Source: Clostridiales bacterium (GTDB taxonomy: Bacteria; Bacillota; Clostridia; Saccharofermentanales; Saccharofermentanaceae). From it: DNA of 64,000 bases. The stretch covers positions 55,942 to 119,941 of the forward strand of contig JAFRST010000043.1 of the NCBI GenBank assembly GCA_017427465.1, written 5' to 3'. Numbering within the stretch: the first letter of the stretch is position 1; each line of letters begins with the position of its first letter. A program made the translations under genes and the position numbers. The notes below the pieces were generated by a model. That model saw nothing but the letters and a program-made list of their open reading frames with translations. It was not told the origin of the DNA and did no database searches. Shown here piece after piece: positions 46,414 through 56,900 of the stretch.

Positions 46414-46969
46414 GACCGAATATCTTAACAGGCTCAGCAATGAATTGGGGCACATGCCCTACGGCGATGTCAAAGACATCATGCAATCCATTGAAGAGCA
46501 TTTTGACTTAGGCGTAAGTGAAGGCAGAAGTGAAGCCGATATCGCCGAGAGTTTGGGAGATCCCAAGGAACTTGCTAACGAATTTAAGGACGGCGCCAAG
46601 TTCAACCAGATCATGAAAAAGCGCAAGAAGGTTGATAACGGCCGTGACGGCACAGGCAGGATATTTGTGGTAGTATTCAATATTTTCGTCGGTGTCGGTA
46701 TGTGGCTTGTACTCCTTGCAGCAATCATTGCAGCTTTGTGCTTCCTTGGTGTTGATCTCGGAATTATCGGAGTTATCGTAACTTCGCTCATCATGGGTAA
46801 GTTAACAGAGTTTATAGTTCCATTTATATTCCTGTTGCTCACTCTTATCTTCGTGGCAGTGTTCCTTGTTATTTTGTTGATACTCGGAATCAAGTACTAC
46901 GGAAAAGGCCTCAAGGCATACATCAGATGGAACAGACACGTATGGAACTACGGTCTGGGGGAGGACTAA
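46406..46969 (+). CDS. DUF1700 (HAAS) membrane protein
   Basis: A 187-residue protein with an N-terminal HAAS helical domain (MNKTEYLNRLSNELGHMP, SIEEHFDLGVSEGRSEADIAESLGDPKELANE region) and three to four membrane helices in the C-terminal half. HAAS proteins are typically paired with PadR regulators and are thought to take part in signalling with them. The start overlaps padR by 8 bases, with GGAGG upstream. Confidence 0.88.
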   Translation: MNKTEYLNRLSNELGHMPYGDVKDIMQSIEEHFDLGVSEGRSEADIAESLGDPKELANEFKDGAKFNQIMKKRKKVDNGRDGTGRIFVVVFNIFVGVGMWLVLLAAIIAALCFLGVDLGIIGVIVTSLIMGKLTEFIVPFIFLLLTLIFVAVFLVILLILGIKYYGKGLKAYIRWNRHVWNYGLGED

Positions 46970-46970
46970 T

Positions 46971-47150
46971 ATGAGTAAAGGTGATATTAAATTATTGATT
47001 ACCGGCGCGATCGCTCTCTTCATGGCATGCTTCTTAGGCATAATCACATTGATAGTTTTCGCGGTAAAGCTTGGCGGCAAGGCAATGGAATACGACTGGA
47101 AAGGCGCTTTCGGCAATTCCTGCGCATCATCCGCAAGTATAGAAGATTAA
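46971..47150 (+). CDS. Small membrane protein of the padR operon
   Basis: A 59-residue gene starting one base after the DUF1700 stop with GGGGGAGG upstream. It begins MSKGDIKLLITGAIALF, has one long membrane helix (about 7-33) and a short outer tail (YDWKGAFGNSCASSASIED). No family recognised. Position and ribosome site support it being real. A terminator follows. Confidence 0.75.
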   Translation: MSKGDIKLLITGAIALFMACFLGIITLIVFAVKLGGKAMEYDWKGAFGNSCASSASIED

Positions 47151-47171
47151 AATTCGGGATAGGGATAGATC

Positions 47172-47210
47172 AGGGGCTGTCTTGCAAGGAAGGCAGCCCT
47201 TAATTATTCT
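47172..47210 (+). terminator. Terminator of the padR operon
   Basis: GGGCTGTCTT pairs with AAGGCAGCCC over a six-base loop, followed by TTAATTATT. The stem is related to the GGCTGCCTCA-type terminators elsewhere in the window. Confidence 0.8.
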
Positions 47211-47240
47211 TAGATAGAACAAATTAATCGGAGTCACTAA

Positions 47241-47396
47241 ATGGAACAGGATAAAGAACTTGAGTCGAGAATCGAAGAAGTCCTCAAAGCTGAGAAAGAG
47301 AATCAGATCCCGCGCATGACCAAGCGCGATTACATCATAGCAGCGGTAATAACGATCGTATGCCTGCTTGGAATCATCGGAGGATTCTTCCTATGA
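47241..47396 (+). CDS. Small single-helix membrane protein before the permease
   Basis: A 51-residue gene: a charged N-terminal helix (MEQDKELESRIEEVLKAEKE), a basic TKRD step and one membrane helix at 31-51. It overlaps the permease start by four bases (ATGA), with AATCGGAG upstream. It resembles the tiny accessory subunits seen before some transporters; no family recognised. Confidence 0.7.
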   Translation: MEQDKELESRIEEVLKAEKENQIPRMTKRDYIIAAVITIVCLLGIIGGFFL

Positions 47397-48871
47397 GCCG
47401 CAAACATGATGTAAATAAAGAAGTCGAAAAAGAAGTATATTGCGGAACATTGCCTGTTCTGCCCAAAGAGCGAAAATATGGATTTTTAGATGCTCTCCTG
47501 GTGTTGTCAGGATACTGCATCGCCACCTGGAGTTATACCCAGGGCTCATATCTTGCAACCCTTGTAGGATTCAAGCAACTCCTGATAGGAGCATTCCTTG
47601 CGGCTATCTTTATGCTCCTGATCTACCAGATCCCGGTAATAATGTCGACCAGATACGGTATCGATATATGGATATGGCTTCGAAGTGTTTTCGGGCCAAT
47701 GGGAAATAAGATAGTAACCATAGTAATAATCGTCATCAATTTCCCGTGGTATGCAGTGTGTTGCGAACTGTTCGCAGACTCGATGGAAAATCTTCTGGGA
47801 CTGTTCGGAATACAACTCTTTAGCGGGGCACATCTCATATTAAGTCTCTCATGCGTAGTTGTCGGAACGGTCATTGCCCTGCGCGGCGTAAGCACGATCA
47901 CATGGACTACAAGAATACTTGTCCCGCTCCTTCTCCTTGTCGGTGTAGCGGTAGTCGTCGTAGGCTTTACATCAGTCCCTATGGATGTCATCTGGAATTA
48001 CCAGCCTGAGCTGGCAGGCGATGCGGACAAGACGGTTAATTACGTCTTAAGCATCGAAGCTAACTTCGCGTTCGTTATCACGCTTGTCGGAGGTATGGCT
48101 GAGGTCCCGCGTCTTTGCAGATCCGAGAAATCGGGATATTACGCAGGCGTTCTTGGACAGGGCGCTGCAGGCTCTTTCTTCGTAGTCGTCGGCGCTGTCA
48201 TGGCTATCGCAATGCAGCATGTTACAGGCGCAATGGTTGACGATCCTACGCTCATGATGGCTACGTTGTCAGCTCCGATTCTCGGTCTTTCTTCGCTCCT
48301 GCTGGTAGCATTCGCGAATATCGGAACACAGGCCGTCGGTTCTTATATCTACGGCGTAATGCTCAAATCGACATTCAAGAAAGTCTCCTATAAAGTCCTT
48401 GTCCTGATATTAGGACTTTATGTAGCATTGCTTTGCGTATGGGGCAAGATCACAGAATACTTCGGAAGTTTCCTGACGATCGGTGCATGCGTATATGCGC
48501 CTTTGGCAGCACTCCTCTTCGTGGATTTCTTCCTGGTAAGGAAGCAGAAGATAGATTTAAAGAGCGCGTATGAACTGCCCGGCCATAACGCTTACAAATA
48601 TACCAAGGGATTTAATATTGTCGGCGTAGTCTGTCTGGCATTGGGCTTCGGTTTTACTTTGCTGATCTTCGATCCGATCCGCGTCGTGATCCATAGCAAG
48701 ATACTGTTCATGCTGACGCCTACGTTCGCTTCATTCCTTTTTACGGGCATGCTTTATTATCTGCTCTGCAAAATACCGGGCATAAGACTTATGTCAGAAG
48801 AGATACATATGCGGGTCCTGATAAGAAGCCTTTCGACAGGGCAAAGACACCACCGAGGCAGAATCTTCTGA
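47393..48871 (+). CDS. NCS1-family nucleobase/cation symporter
   Basis: About 12 membrane helices in 492 residues, similar to CodB/purine-cytosine permeases, which import nucleobases or related heterocycles with sodium or protons. Segments such as SGYCIATWSYTQGSYLATLVG (given as about 27-47), NFPWYAVCCELFADS and GGMAEVPRLCRSE fit the family. The first ATG in frame (47360) lies inside the small upstream gene; ATG 47393 overlaps that gene's stop. The last 27 residues (IHMRVLIRSLSTGQRHHRGRIF) look unlike a genuine tail; see the frameshift finding. Confidence 0.8.
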   Translation: MSRKHDVNKEVEKEVYCGTLPVLPKERKYGFLDALLVLSGYCIATWSYTQGSYLATLVGFKQLLIGAFLAAIFMLLIYQIPVIMSTRYGIDIWIWLRSVFGPMGNKIVTIVIIVINFPWYAVCCELFADSMENLLGLFGIQLFSGAHLILSLSCVVVGTVIALRGVSTITWTTRILVPLLLLVGVAVVVVGFTSVPMDVIWNYQPELAGDADKTVNYVLSIEANFAFVITLVGGMAEVPRLCRSEKSGYYAGVLGQGAAGSFFVVVGAVMAIAMQHVTGAMVDDPTLMMATLSAPILGLSSLLLVAFANIGTQAVGSYIYGVMLKSTFKKVSYKVLVLILGLYVALLCVWGKITEYFGSFLTIGACVYAPLAALLFVDFFLVRKQKIDLKSAYELPGHNAYKYTKGFNIVGVVCLALGFGFTLLIFDPIRVVIHSKILFMLTPTFASFLFTGMLYYLLCKIPGIRLMSEEIHMRVLIRSLSTGQRHHRGRIF

Positions 48872-50052
48872 TGCTGCCCCTTATTTGGCTCGCGTGCAAG
48901 GCAATTGTGTCGCCTTATAAGCTTAAGATCGACAAGCACAACATGGAAGGCATCAAGCCGCCGTTCCTTGTCTATGGCTCGCACAACTCTTTTATGGATT
49001 TCTATGTAACTCCGCTGGCTTTAAAGCCTTACAGGGCAAATTATATTTCCGAGCTCGAGGGTTTTGAGAATTTCGGTGAGTGGATATACCGCCAGGTCGG
49101 ATGCCTCGGAACGCGCAAATTCATTAACGACCAGCACCTGATAAAGAACATTATCAAGGTTATCAAGCGCGGTGACGTCATGGTCATATATCCTGAGGCA
49201 AGGTATGCCAATGTCGGTACCAACTCTCATCTGACGCCTTCCGTCGCCAAGCTCGCGAAGCTCCTGAAGGTCCCTGTCGTTACAATCAACATGCAGGGCA
49301 ACTATCTGCAGCAGCCTATTTGGAACCTCAAGGAACGCAAAGGCGCGAAGCTGCACGCTGATCTTAAGTGCGTAGTAACAAAAGACGAGATAGATAAGCT
49401 TTCCGTAGACGAGATTCTCGGAAGAATCTCAAAGGAGCTTACTTACGATGAGTATAAGTACCAGCTCGAAAACAAGATTGTTATCGATGACGAGTGGAGA
49501 GCAGAAGGCCTGCATTATCCTTTGTACCGCTGCAGAAAATGCGGCAAGGACTTCGCTATGACGACATCAGGCAGCAAGATCACCTGCAAGTACTGCGGCG
49601 ATTCATACGAGATGGATGAATACGGACAGCTTCATTCAGAAGCAGGTGAGACGATTCATATCCCTGACTGGTATGAATGGCAGAGAGGCTTTGTCCATGA
49701 GGAGATCAGGGAAGGACGCTATAAGCTCGATATCCCCGTAAGGATATGGGCTCTTCCTAATGCTGTTAACTTCGTTGATTGCGGAGTGGGAAGGTTCATA
49801 CATGACAACAGCGGTTTCTCCCTGGAGTTTGATAACTACAGGTCTGAAAAACACGAGACTTTGAGATTTCCTGCCAAGTCTATGACATCTCTGCATACTG
49901 AATATGATTATCGCGGAAAATACGGCCCTTGTGTAACGCTGTCGACCTACGATGACACGTTCTTCATCTATCCGACTGATGAGAGCAGGGATGTGTTCAA
50001 TCCTACGAAGATACAGTTTGCGACAGAGTTCTTGGGCGGACTGTATAAGTGA
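48871..50052 (+). CDS. PlsC-type acyltransferase with C-terminal zinc ribbon
   Basis: Lysophospholipid-acyltransferase-like protein of 393 residues. The HX4D motif is HNSFMD (His near 30), and the substrate motif region YPEARYANVG lies near 108-117. After the catalytic domain (about 1-195) comes a zinc ribbon (CRKCGKDF...CKYCGDSY, about 217-241) and a C-terminal domain of about 130 residues of unknown kind. ATG 48871 overlaps the permease stop (TGATG). The same frame is open upstream and reads like protein (YAGPDKKPFDRAKTPPRQN), so the real N-terminus may be longer. Confidence 0.78.
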   Translation: MLPLIWLACKAIVSPYKLKIDKHNMEGIKPPFLVYGSHNSFMDFYVTPLALKPYRANYISELEGFENFGEWIYRQVGCLGTRKFINDQHLIKNIIKVIKRGDVMVIYPEARYANVGTNSHLTPSVAKLAKLLKVPVVTINMQGNYLQQPIWNLKERKGAKLHADLKCVVTKDEIDKLSVDEILGRISKELTYDEYKYQLENKIVIDDEWRAEGLHYPLYRCRKCGKDFAMTTSGSKITCKYCGDSYEMDEYGQLHSEAGETIHIPDWYEWQRGFVHEEIREGRYKLDIPVRIWALPNAVNFVDCGVGRFIHDNSGFSLEFDNYRSEKHETLRFPAKSMTSLHTEYDYRGKYGPCVTLSTYDDTFFIYPTDESRDVFNPTKIQFATEFLGGLYK

Positions 50053-50106
50053 GTGTTAACTGATAAATCCAGTTTTCGCGAATTCAGATAATCGAAAATA
50101 TATTTT

Positions 50107-50222
50107 TAACTGAAATGGAGACTATTCGAGCCCGAAATAGTCTCCAAAAAGTCATTTTCGCCGGAAAAAGACTAAATGGAGACTATTTTGCCCTCTTGGA
50201 GTCTCCAAATCGGCACAAATGG
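50107..50222. repeat. Word-repeat intergenic element, GGAGACT type (element B)
   Basis: Inverted copy of the element at 8977. The first hairpin is GGAGACTATT/AATAGTCTCC (perfect 10 bp), the second is AGTC...GACT with TTTTC/GAAAA inside, and the third is GGAGACT/AGTCTCC. Differences from the other copy fall mostly in loops. It lies between two convergent genes, beyond the terminator of the minus-strand one. Confidence 0.88.
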
Positions 50223-50240
50223 AATAATAGCGCCTGCAAA

Positions 50241-50277
50241 GAAAAAAGGCTGCCTCAGTAATCTGAGACAGCCTTAA
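50241..50277 (-). terminator. Intrinsic terminator of the minus-strand plsC gene
   Basis: On the minus strand, AAGGCTGTCTCAG pairs with CTGAGGCAGCCTT and is followed by TTTTC. It belongs to the GGCTGCCTCA terminator family. Confidence 0.9.
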
Positions 50278-50294
50278 ATATATAAATGCAATTT

Positions 50295-51083
50295 TTACTT
50301 AGCTTCGAAGTTTGTCTCGGGATCCCAGTGCAGATCTTCCTGTCTATGCATCCAGTTGGACAGAGCCTCGGTCATCTTGTGAGCATCATTGTCAAAATCC
50401 TCGCCGCGCATGGGTTCGCCGACATAGATCCTTATCTTGCGGCGGTGTAAGCCGTTGAGCGGATGGGGTTTCTTGGATGTTCTGGGCCAGATCTGGTATG
50501 CACCTGCGATATAGACGGGAACCATGGGGACGTTTGCCTTGATGGCAAGATAAGCAGCGCCGTCCTTCATCTCGGCGAGTTTGCCGGTGTGGGATCTGGT
50601 GCCTTCAGGGAAGACGAAGCAGATATTGCCTTTCTCGATCTCCTTTTTAGCCTTGATGAGACCTCTTACGGGATTGCCGTAACGGTCTACTGCGATGCCT
50701 CTTCCTACTCTCATGATGAGGCGGCCTAATTTGCCGTGGTTAGTCTCAAGGTCAGAAGCCGCAAGGCAGCACATCCATTTGAAGTGGCCTTTGGGAAGAT
50801 AGTCAATGATAAGAACGCCATCCGGATAGCTCTGGTGGTTGGAAGCCACGACATAAGGATTGTCTTTAGGGAAATTCTCTCTGCCGATACATTTCATATC
50901 ACAAAGGATATGGGTAAGGAGAAGGAACCCGTCCTTGGCTACTTTGTCCCAAAAGCCTCTTTTTGTAGGGTATTTCTCGTCAAGATGTTTATGGTGTTCA
51001 GCTTTGGACATCTTAGACTCAGATTCCTGAGCAACATTTCCGGTGTTCTCTATATTATTTTCAAGATTTTTATCTTCTGACAT
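50295..51083 (-). CDS. plsC: 1-acyl-sn-glycerol-3-phosphate acyltransferase family protein
   Basis: Acylates lysophosphatidic acid to phosphatidic acid, or a related step, at the inner face of the membrane. 262 residues with an acidic, Asn-rich head (1-30), the catalytic NHQSYPD motif (His near 83) and the FPEGTRSHTGK substrate motif near 158-168, then VPMVPVYIAGA. Both catalytic motifs are complete. It is a single gene with a strong terminator, facing the other acyltransferase gene and divergent from the acyl-CoA ligase gene. Confidence 0.9.
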   Translation of the reverse strand: MSEDKNLENNIENTGNVAQESESKMSKAEHHKHLDEKYPTKRGFWDKVAKDGFLLLTHILCDMKCIGRENFPKDNPYVVASNHQSYPDGVLIIDYLPKGHFKWMCCLAASDLETNHGKLGRLIMRVGRGIAVDRYGNPVRGLIKAKKEIEKGNICFVFPEGTRSHTGKLAEMKDGAAYLAIKANVPMVPVYIAGAYQIWPRTSKKPHPLNGLHRRKIRIYVGEPMRGEDFDNDAHKMTEALSNWMHRQEDLHWDPETNFEAK

Positions 51084-51239
51084 AAATACTTCCTTAAGTG
51101 GTTCTCGCTTAAATCTAACATATTATACTCAAAAAAGGTATTTTAGCGAATTATTGTAAAATTATTCTCAAATATGTTATATTTGCAAATGCGCTTGTAT
51201 TTTCGCGACAGCGGGATACGCGCAATATGGAGGTATAAT

Positions 51240-53105
51240 ATGAATCCTGTTCAGGGCACGCCCGTTTATACAGCAGAGAAGTTTACGGACTTAAGGGATT
51301 TGGTAGTCCGCACGTGCTCCAAATACTCTGAACTCGACGCTTTTATCTTCAGACGCTCACCGAAGTTGTCTGAAGTTCACAGAACTTTTTTCGAGTACGG
51401 CAAAGATATCAAGGGTCTTGCAACTTTCATTCTTAACAGCAGCTTTGCAGGTGAGAGACTGGCTGTAGTAGGCGAGAACGCTTACGAGTGGTTTGTCTCT
51501 TATAATGCAATATTGTCTTCAGGCGCTATAGGAGTTCCTTTGGACAGAGCGCTTCCTGAAGAAGAGCTTATCCAGCTGCTTCAAAGATCAAGATCACGTG
51601 TAATCTTCTACCATCACAAGCATCACAAGATGATGTTGTCGATTGCGGAGAAGATCAAAAAAGGAGAGCTGGATATCCCGCTGGAGATGTTTGTCATCTT
51701 CTATAAGGACGGACTTACAGGCAAGACTGCTGATGATACCTGGCCTGACGATGACCGCTTTAAAGACATCTACGATCTTATCAAAGAAGGCAACTTCATG
51801 GTCGAAGCAGGCGACAACAAGTTCGAAGACACGCCTATAGATCCGAATGAAGCGAAGATCATTCTGTTCACATCAGGTACGACGTCTATGAGTAAGGGCG
51901 TTTTGCTCTCTCATAACAATATCGTTTCCAACGTTTACAGTATCGCTCAGACGCTTGACGTAAGAAGAGGTGACAGAGCTTTCTCGATCCTTCCTCTGCA
52001 CCACACGTTTGAGAATACCTGCGATTATTTCATCTCCTCATGCGGCGCCTGTATCTGCATGTGCGACGGCTTGAGATATATCGTCAAGAATATGGAAGAG
52101 TGGAAGCCTAATGTCTGTATATCGGTTCCTCTTCTTTTCGAGAATATCTATTCCAAGATCGAAGAAGGTATCAAAGCTTCGGGCAAGGAGAAAATCATTG
52201 CAGTTGCAAGGCCGGTTACCAGATTCCTAAGAAAGTGCGGCCTTGATATCAGACGCAATGTCTTCAAGGATATCCTCGATAAGCTCGGCGGAAATTTCCG
52301 TATGGTCGTTATCGGCGGTGCCGGTATCGACAAGAAATATATCGATGCATTTACTGACTTCGGTCTCCAGTTCTTTATGGGTTATGGTCTTACTGAGACA
52401 TCTCCTGTTATCTCTGTTACGACCGAAGTATGCGATGTCCATGGCTCTGTCGGCCGCCCTATGAATGGTATTACAGTTGCCATCGATGCTGAAGGCACAG
52501 GTCCTAAGGCTGTCGGCGAGATCCTCACCAAGTCCGATTGTATCATGCTCGGTTATTACGAGAATGAGGAAGCTACCAAGGAAGCCATCGATGAAGACGG
52601 GTGGTTTCATACGGGCGACATGGGTTACATCGACAAGACCGGCTCTATCCATATCACAGGCCGTGTTAAGTCCATGATCGTAATGACCAACGGCAAGAAA
52701 GCCTTCCCTGAGGAGATCGAGGCTGTTATCACCGAGATCAAGGGTGTCTCTGAGGCATTTGTCTGGGGCAACAAGAATGAGCGTGAGGCTATCGATGTTT
52801 GTGCCAAGCTCCTCATCAACCGTAAGGTGATCGGTGCTGAGCTGGGCCTTTCCACAGAGCCTGATGACGGCCAGGTCGAAGCTTACCTTAACGATAAGAT
52901 GCATGAGGCAAACCACAAGCTGCCTCAGTATAAGATAGTTCGTAATTACGTCTTCTCCGAAGAAGACATGATCAAGACAACGACGCTTAAGATCAAGCGT
53001 CCGAAGGAGCAGGAGCACATCGAGTCGCGCCTTGCCGAATTAGGTCACACCATGTATGACATGAACGGTAAGAACTTCGATAAGATGATCAAGGCAAATC
53101 CTTAA
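51240..53105 (+). CDS. Long-chain acyl-CoA/acyl-ACP synthetase (AMP-binding)
   Basis: Adenylate-forming ligase of 621 residues that activates fatty acids. The P-loop-like ILFTSGTTSMSKGV is near 206, GYGLTETSPVI near 381, DEDGWFHTGDMGYID near 451 and ITGRVKSMIVM near 472; the catalytic Lys region TTLKIKRP is near the C-terminus. The frame opens at 51174, but ATG 51240 has GGAGG upstream. Neighbouring acyltransferase genes suggest a joint phospholipid or fatty-acid recycling role. Confidence 0.92.
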   Translation: MNPVQGTPVYTAEKFTDLRDLVVRTCSKYSELDAFIFRRSPKLSEVHRTFFEYGKDIKGLATFILNSSFAGERLAVVGENAYEWFVSYNAILSSGAIGVPLDRALPEEELIQLLQRSRSRVIFYHHKHHKMMLSIAEKIKKGELDIPLEMFVIFYKDGLTGKTADDTWPDDDRFKDIYDLIKEGNFMVEAGDNKFEDTPIDPNEAKIILFTSGTTSMSKGVLLSHNNIVSNVYSIAQTLDVRRGDRAFSILPLHHTFENTCDYFISSCGACICMCDGLRYIVKNMEEWKPNVCISVPLLFENIYSKIEEGIKASGKEKIIAVARPVTRFLRKCGLDIRRNVFKDILDKLGGNFRMVVIGGAGIDKKYIDAFTDFGLQFFMGYGLTETSPVISVTTEVCDVHGSVGRPMNGITVAIDAEGTGPKAVGEILTKSDCIMLGYYENEEATKEAIDEDGWFHTGDMGYIDKTGSIHITGRVKSMIVMTNGKKAFPEEIEAVITEIKGVSEAFVWGNKNEREAIDVCAKLLINRKVIGAELGLSTEPDDGQVEAYLNDKMHEANHKLPQYKIVRNYVFSEEDMIKTTTLKIKRPKEQEHIESRLAELGHTMYDMNGKNFDKMIKANP

Positions 53106-53114
53106 GGGAGTCTT

Positions 53115-53828
53115 ATGTCTTCCATCCGCAAGATCGTTCTCGGCAGCCGGGAAGTCACTATCGAATTCGAACGCAAACGTGTAAGGAATATCAACGTCCG
53201 CGTCAGACGTGACGGGACGTTGTATTGTTCTCTGCCATATTATGTTGCAGAAAGGGAAGCTCTTGCGTTCATAATCTCCAAGCAGGACTACCTTCTTAAG
53301 TCGCTTGATTCCATGGTATCGGAAGAGAAGAGCAAAAGCCTGTCACGTTCATATGTTGACGGCGAGATCTTTTATGTGCTTGGTAAGCCTTATTCTCTCA
53401 GGGTTGTTCAGGGCTCGAAAAACATCTGCCGCGCTGAAGCCGGCATCATCACCCTGGAAGTCAAAGATCCTTCTGATTACCGCTCAAAATACATGACTTA
53501 TGAGAAATGGAGACGCGCTGCCATCAGGAGCGTGATCATTGATTACTGCAACGAGATTTATCCTTTATTCGAGCGCAAAGGCGTAAAGCAGCCTAAGAAG
53601 ATAACTTTAGGTGAATACAAGTCTTTCTGGGGCGAATGCTTTGCCAAGAGGGGAGAGCTCAAGTTCAGTTACAGACTTTTCGAGAAAGAAACAGAGCTTA
53701 TCAGGTATGTTGTCGTTCATGAGTTTGCGCATTTCTTAGAGCCTAATCATTCGGACCGTTTCTGGACGATCGTAGAAGAGATCGTACCTGACTATAAAGA
53801 ACTCCGCAAAAGGCTTAATTCTAAATAA
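53115..53828 (+). CDS. YgjP-like metallopeptidase-fold protein (DUF45)
   Basis: A 237-residue protein with the gluzincin-type motif VVHEFAHFLEPNHSDRFW (given as residues 197-214): HExxH with a third His 7 residues later. N-terminal half has the family's VRRDGTLYCSLPYYV and KPYSLRVV; a KITLGEYKSFWGEC segment precedes the active site. The family is known as DUF45 or YgjP, with proposed peptidase or nucleotide pyrophosphatase activity. It starts 9 nt after the ligase gene, so it is co-transcribed. Confidence 0.88.
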   Translation: MSSIRKIVLGSREVTIEFERKRVRNINVRVRRDGTLYCSLPYYVAEREALAFIISKQDYLLKSLDSMVSEEKSKSLSRSYVDGEIFYVLGKPYSLRVVQGSKNICRAEAGIITLEVKDPSDYRSKYMTYEKWRRAAIRSVIIDYCNEIYPLFERKGVKQPKKITLGEYKSFWGECFAKRGELKFSYRLFEKETELIRYVVVHEFAHFLEPNHSDRFWTIVEEIVPDYKELRKRLNSK

Positions 53829-53904
53829 TCTACGAGGCTATTTAATAAAAAATAGTTTATAATAATTTGATAATGCTAACTAACGCTATCAGGAGGAATC
53901 ACTC

Positions 53905-56900
53905 ATGGGTGAACTTAATCTTGAACGAAGCAAAGTCAAATTCGATACTTGGGAGCGCAAACTCCTTGACTTAAGTACCCGTAATTCACTTCTTAATCTT
54001 AGGATAAAAGGTTCATGCATTCCACTCTTTGTTCCGGAATGCTCCAATATCGAAGACCTGATAGCACAGGAGAAGAGCTTTTCCATCAAGTCCAGAGGCA
54101 GTGAAGAGCTGACCGAAGAGACTGAAGCAACAGAAGAGCTCCCGGAAGCAGTTAAGCCGGCCGAAGATAGGCCTGAAGAAGCTGCTGAAACTGCATCCCT
54201 GACTTTACCTGCTGAAGGCTCTGCACCTTCTGAGGTTTTAGCAGAGCCTGTACAGGAGAACGCTCCGGAATCTGCGTCGGCTGTTACATCTGAAGAAACT
54301 CCTGCAGTAGCAGAAGAACCTGAAAACGAGAAGAAGACAAAGAAGGTAAAGGCAATCCCGGCAAAAGATTATTCCATTGTTGATATTGCTGACATAGAAG
54401 AATTTAAAGACGTCATCGTTAAGAATTTTGATAAGGGCGTACTTATTTCATCGCTTACCGATGCTGTTCTTGAAAAGAATATCAAGACACTCTACAGAGG
54501 TGCTAAGACCTCAATGGAAGAGAACGGCGCCAACACGCTGTTCCTGGCATGCGGTTTTTTGAAGTGGTATGAGAAGGACAGGAAGGAGCCCTGCTATGCT
54601 CCGATCCTTCTGATCCCCGTAGATCTTGTTAAGAAGTTCGGCATCAAATATACAATGAGAAGAAGGGACGAGGATGTGCAGTTTAACGTTACCGTCTCGG
54701 AGAAGCTCAGACAGGATTTTAAGATCGAGTTCGATACTTTCAGCAAAGAACTACCGACTGATGATAGCGGAGTTGATGTAAGAAAGGTTTTCGACCAGGT
54801 CAAGGAAGCAGTTAGCACTCTTAAGGGCTGGGAAGTTATCGAGTCTTGTGTTCTTGGACTGTTCTCATTCTCTCAGTTCGTAATGTGGAACGACATGCAC
54901 AGCCACAGGGATCAGATCTCGAAAAATAAGATCGTAAAGAGCCTGATCAATGGACAGCTTGAGTGGGATTACGAAGATATTTCCAAGCAGGGAAAAGTCC
55001 CTGAGGATAAAGTGTTCCTGCCTCTCGTTGCCGACAGCTCACAGCTTGCAGCGATAATGCAGGCAGGCAAGGATGAAGGCGCGAGCTTTGTTTTGCACGG
55101 CCCTCCGGGAACAGGTAAATCACAGACCATTACATCGATAATCGCCAACTGTCTTGCAAGCGGCAAGAAAGTTCTTTTCGCTGCTGAGAAGAAGGCTGCG
55201 CTCGATGTCGTTTATAAGCGCCTTGAAAAGATCGGCATTGCACCGTTCTGTCTCGAACTTCATTCCAACAAGGTGCGTAAGAGCTATGTGCTTGACCAGC
55301 TCAAGATAGCGAGCGAAGTCAGCCTTAAGGCGAAGGGTGACGGCGATTATAACAAGGCATTAGAGGATATTGCTGCAAAGCGAAATGACCTTGATAAATA
55401 TGTTAACGAGCTTCACATCAAACGTGGATGCGGCATGTCACTTTATGAACTTATCAATGTCTACGCATCCAATCAGGCTGCCGCTGACTGCGGAGCCTTC
55501 GATGACGGCTTCATCAATGAACTGAATGCAGGCAGGATCAAGGAGATCGAGTCTTCATTAGGAGAACTGGTCGCTTCTTCCGGCAATCTTCAGGGCAAGC
55601 TCCCGTTCGTCAAGTCATCGGCTTATTCCCAGGACGCTAAGAATAAGCTCCCTTCTCTGACAGAGGCTTATATCAAGGCTTACGATGAATTTATTGCAAG
55701 TGTAGACGGATTCGAAAAACTCCTGGCAGACAATAACTGCAGGATAGCAGGTGAGCCCGGTACTATCGGACGCATAGCAGGTCTTTCAGCATGCGGTTCT
55801 GCTATAGTTAAGCTTAAAGGGCTTAATCTTCCCAAGGGCCTCATCTGCTGTGATGACACGGAGAGCGCATATCTGTCTTTAAGGGATGCAATTGCCAGTT
55901 GTAATGATGCTGTATCCAAGAGAGATAATCTGCTTGCTTCATGGCAGCCTGCATTCCTTGACCTTGACGGTGCAGCTCTTTTGGCAGAGCTTATGACAGC
56001 CAAGTCCAAGAACGCACTGATGCGTGGCATGGCAGAGAATAACGTCTATAAGAAGGTCAAGGCTTATGACCTCAAAGGCAGCCGCAAAGAAACTCTCGAG
56101 CAGGACTTCAAGCTCCTGACCGATTACAAGAATTCTGTTCAGAATGCGATGAACTATATAGCATCTGTCAGAGGTTATCTCGGCGAGCTTTATAATCCAG
56201 GAGCAGGTTTTCCGGGCTTTGATCTCGCTGCGGTTGCAGCTCTTAACGAGCAATCCCACGCGGTATTTACCGGGTTTGCGTCATTTGATCCTACAGGATC
56301 TCTTCGCAAACTCGTCGGCAACGGTGATGTATATCTTGCTGATGCCGTTAACGCTTTTAACGGAAAGGCTCAAAACTATAAAGCTGCTTACGATGAGCTT
56401 AATGCCGTATACGGACTTGAGTTTGGTGCTTTTGAGCCTGCTGCAGCAATGCTTGAGACTAAGAGGCAGATGGCGCAGTCTCTCCTTGATGACAGTGAAT
56501 ATTTAATAGACAGAATGCAGTTCAATCTCATGGCTTCAAGGTGCGGCGATTATAAGATCTCTAATCTGGTTAAGGCATATGACAGTGGCGCCGTAGACGG
56601 CAACGGAATAATCAGTTCGTTCCGCAAAGGCTACAGCAAACTTCTTACTACTCTGATCATTGACAGCTCTGAGGTATTAAGAACATTCAGCGGACTTGTC
56701 TTCGAGAAAAAGATAAGCGAACTGTCCAGGGTCAACGATGAATTCGAAAAGCTCACAAGACAGGAGATCTACTTAAGGATCGCTAAGAACCTTCCTGATA
56801 TGAGCCGCGACGCTAATGTATCTTCGGCATTAGGAATTCTGCAGCATGCGATAAAATCCGGCGGCAGGGGCGTATCTATCAGAACCCTGTTCTCACAGAT

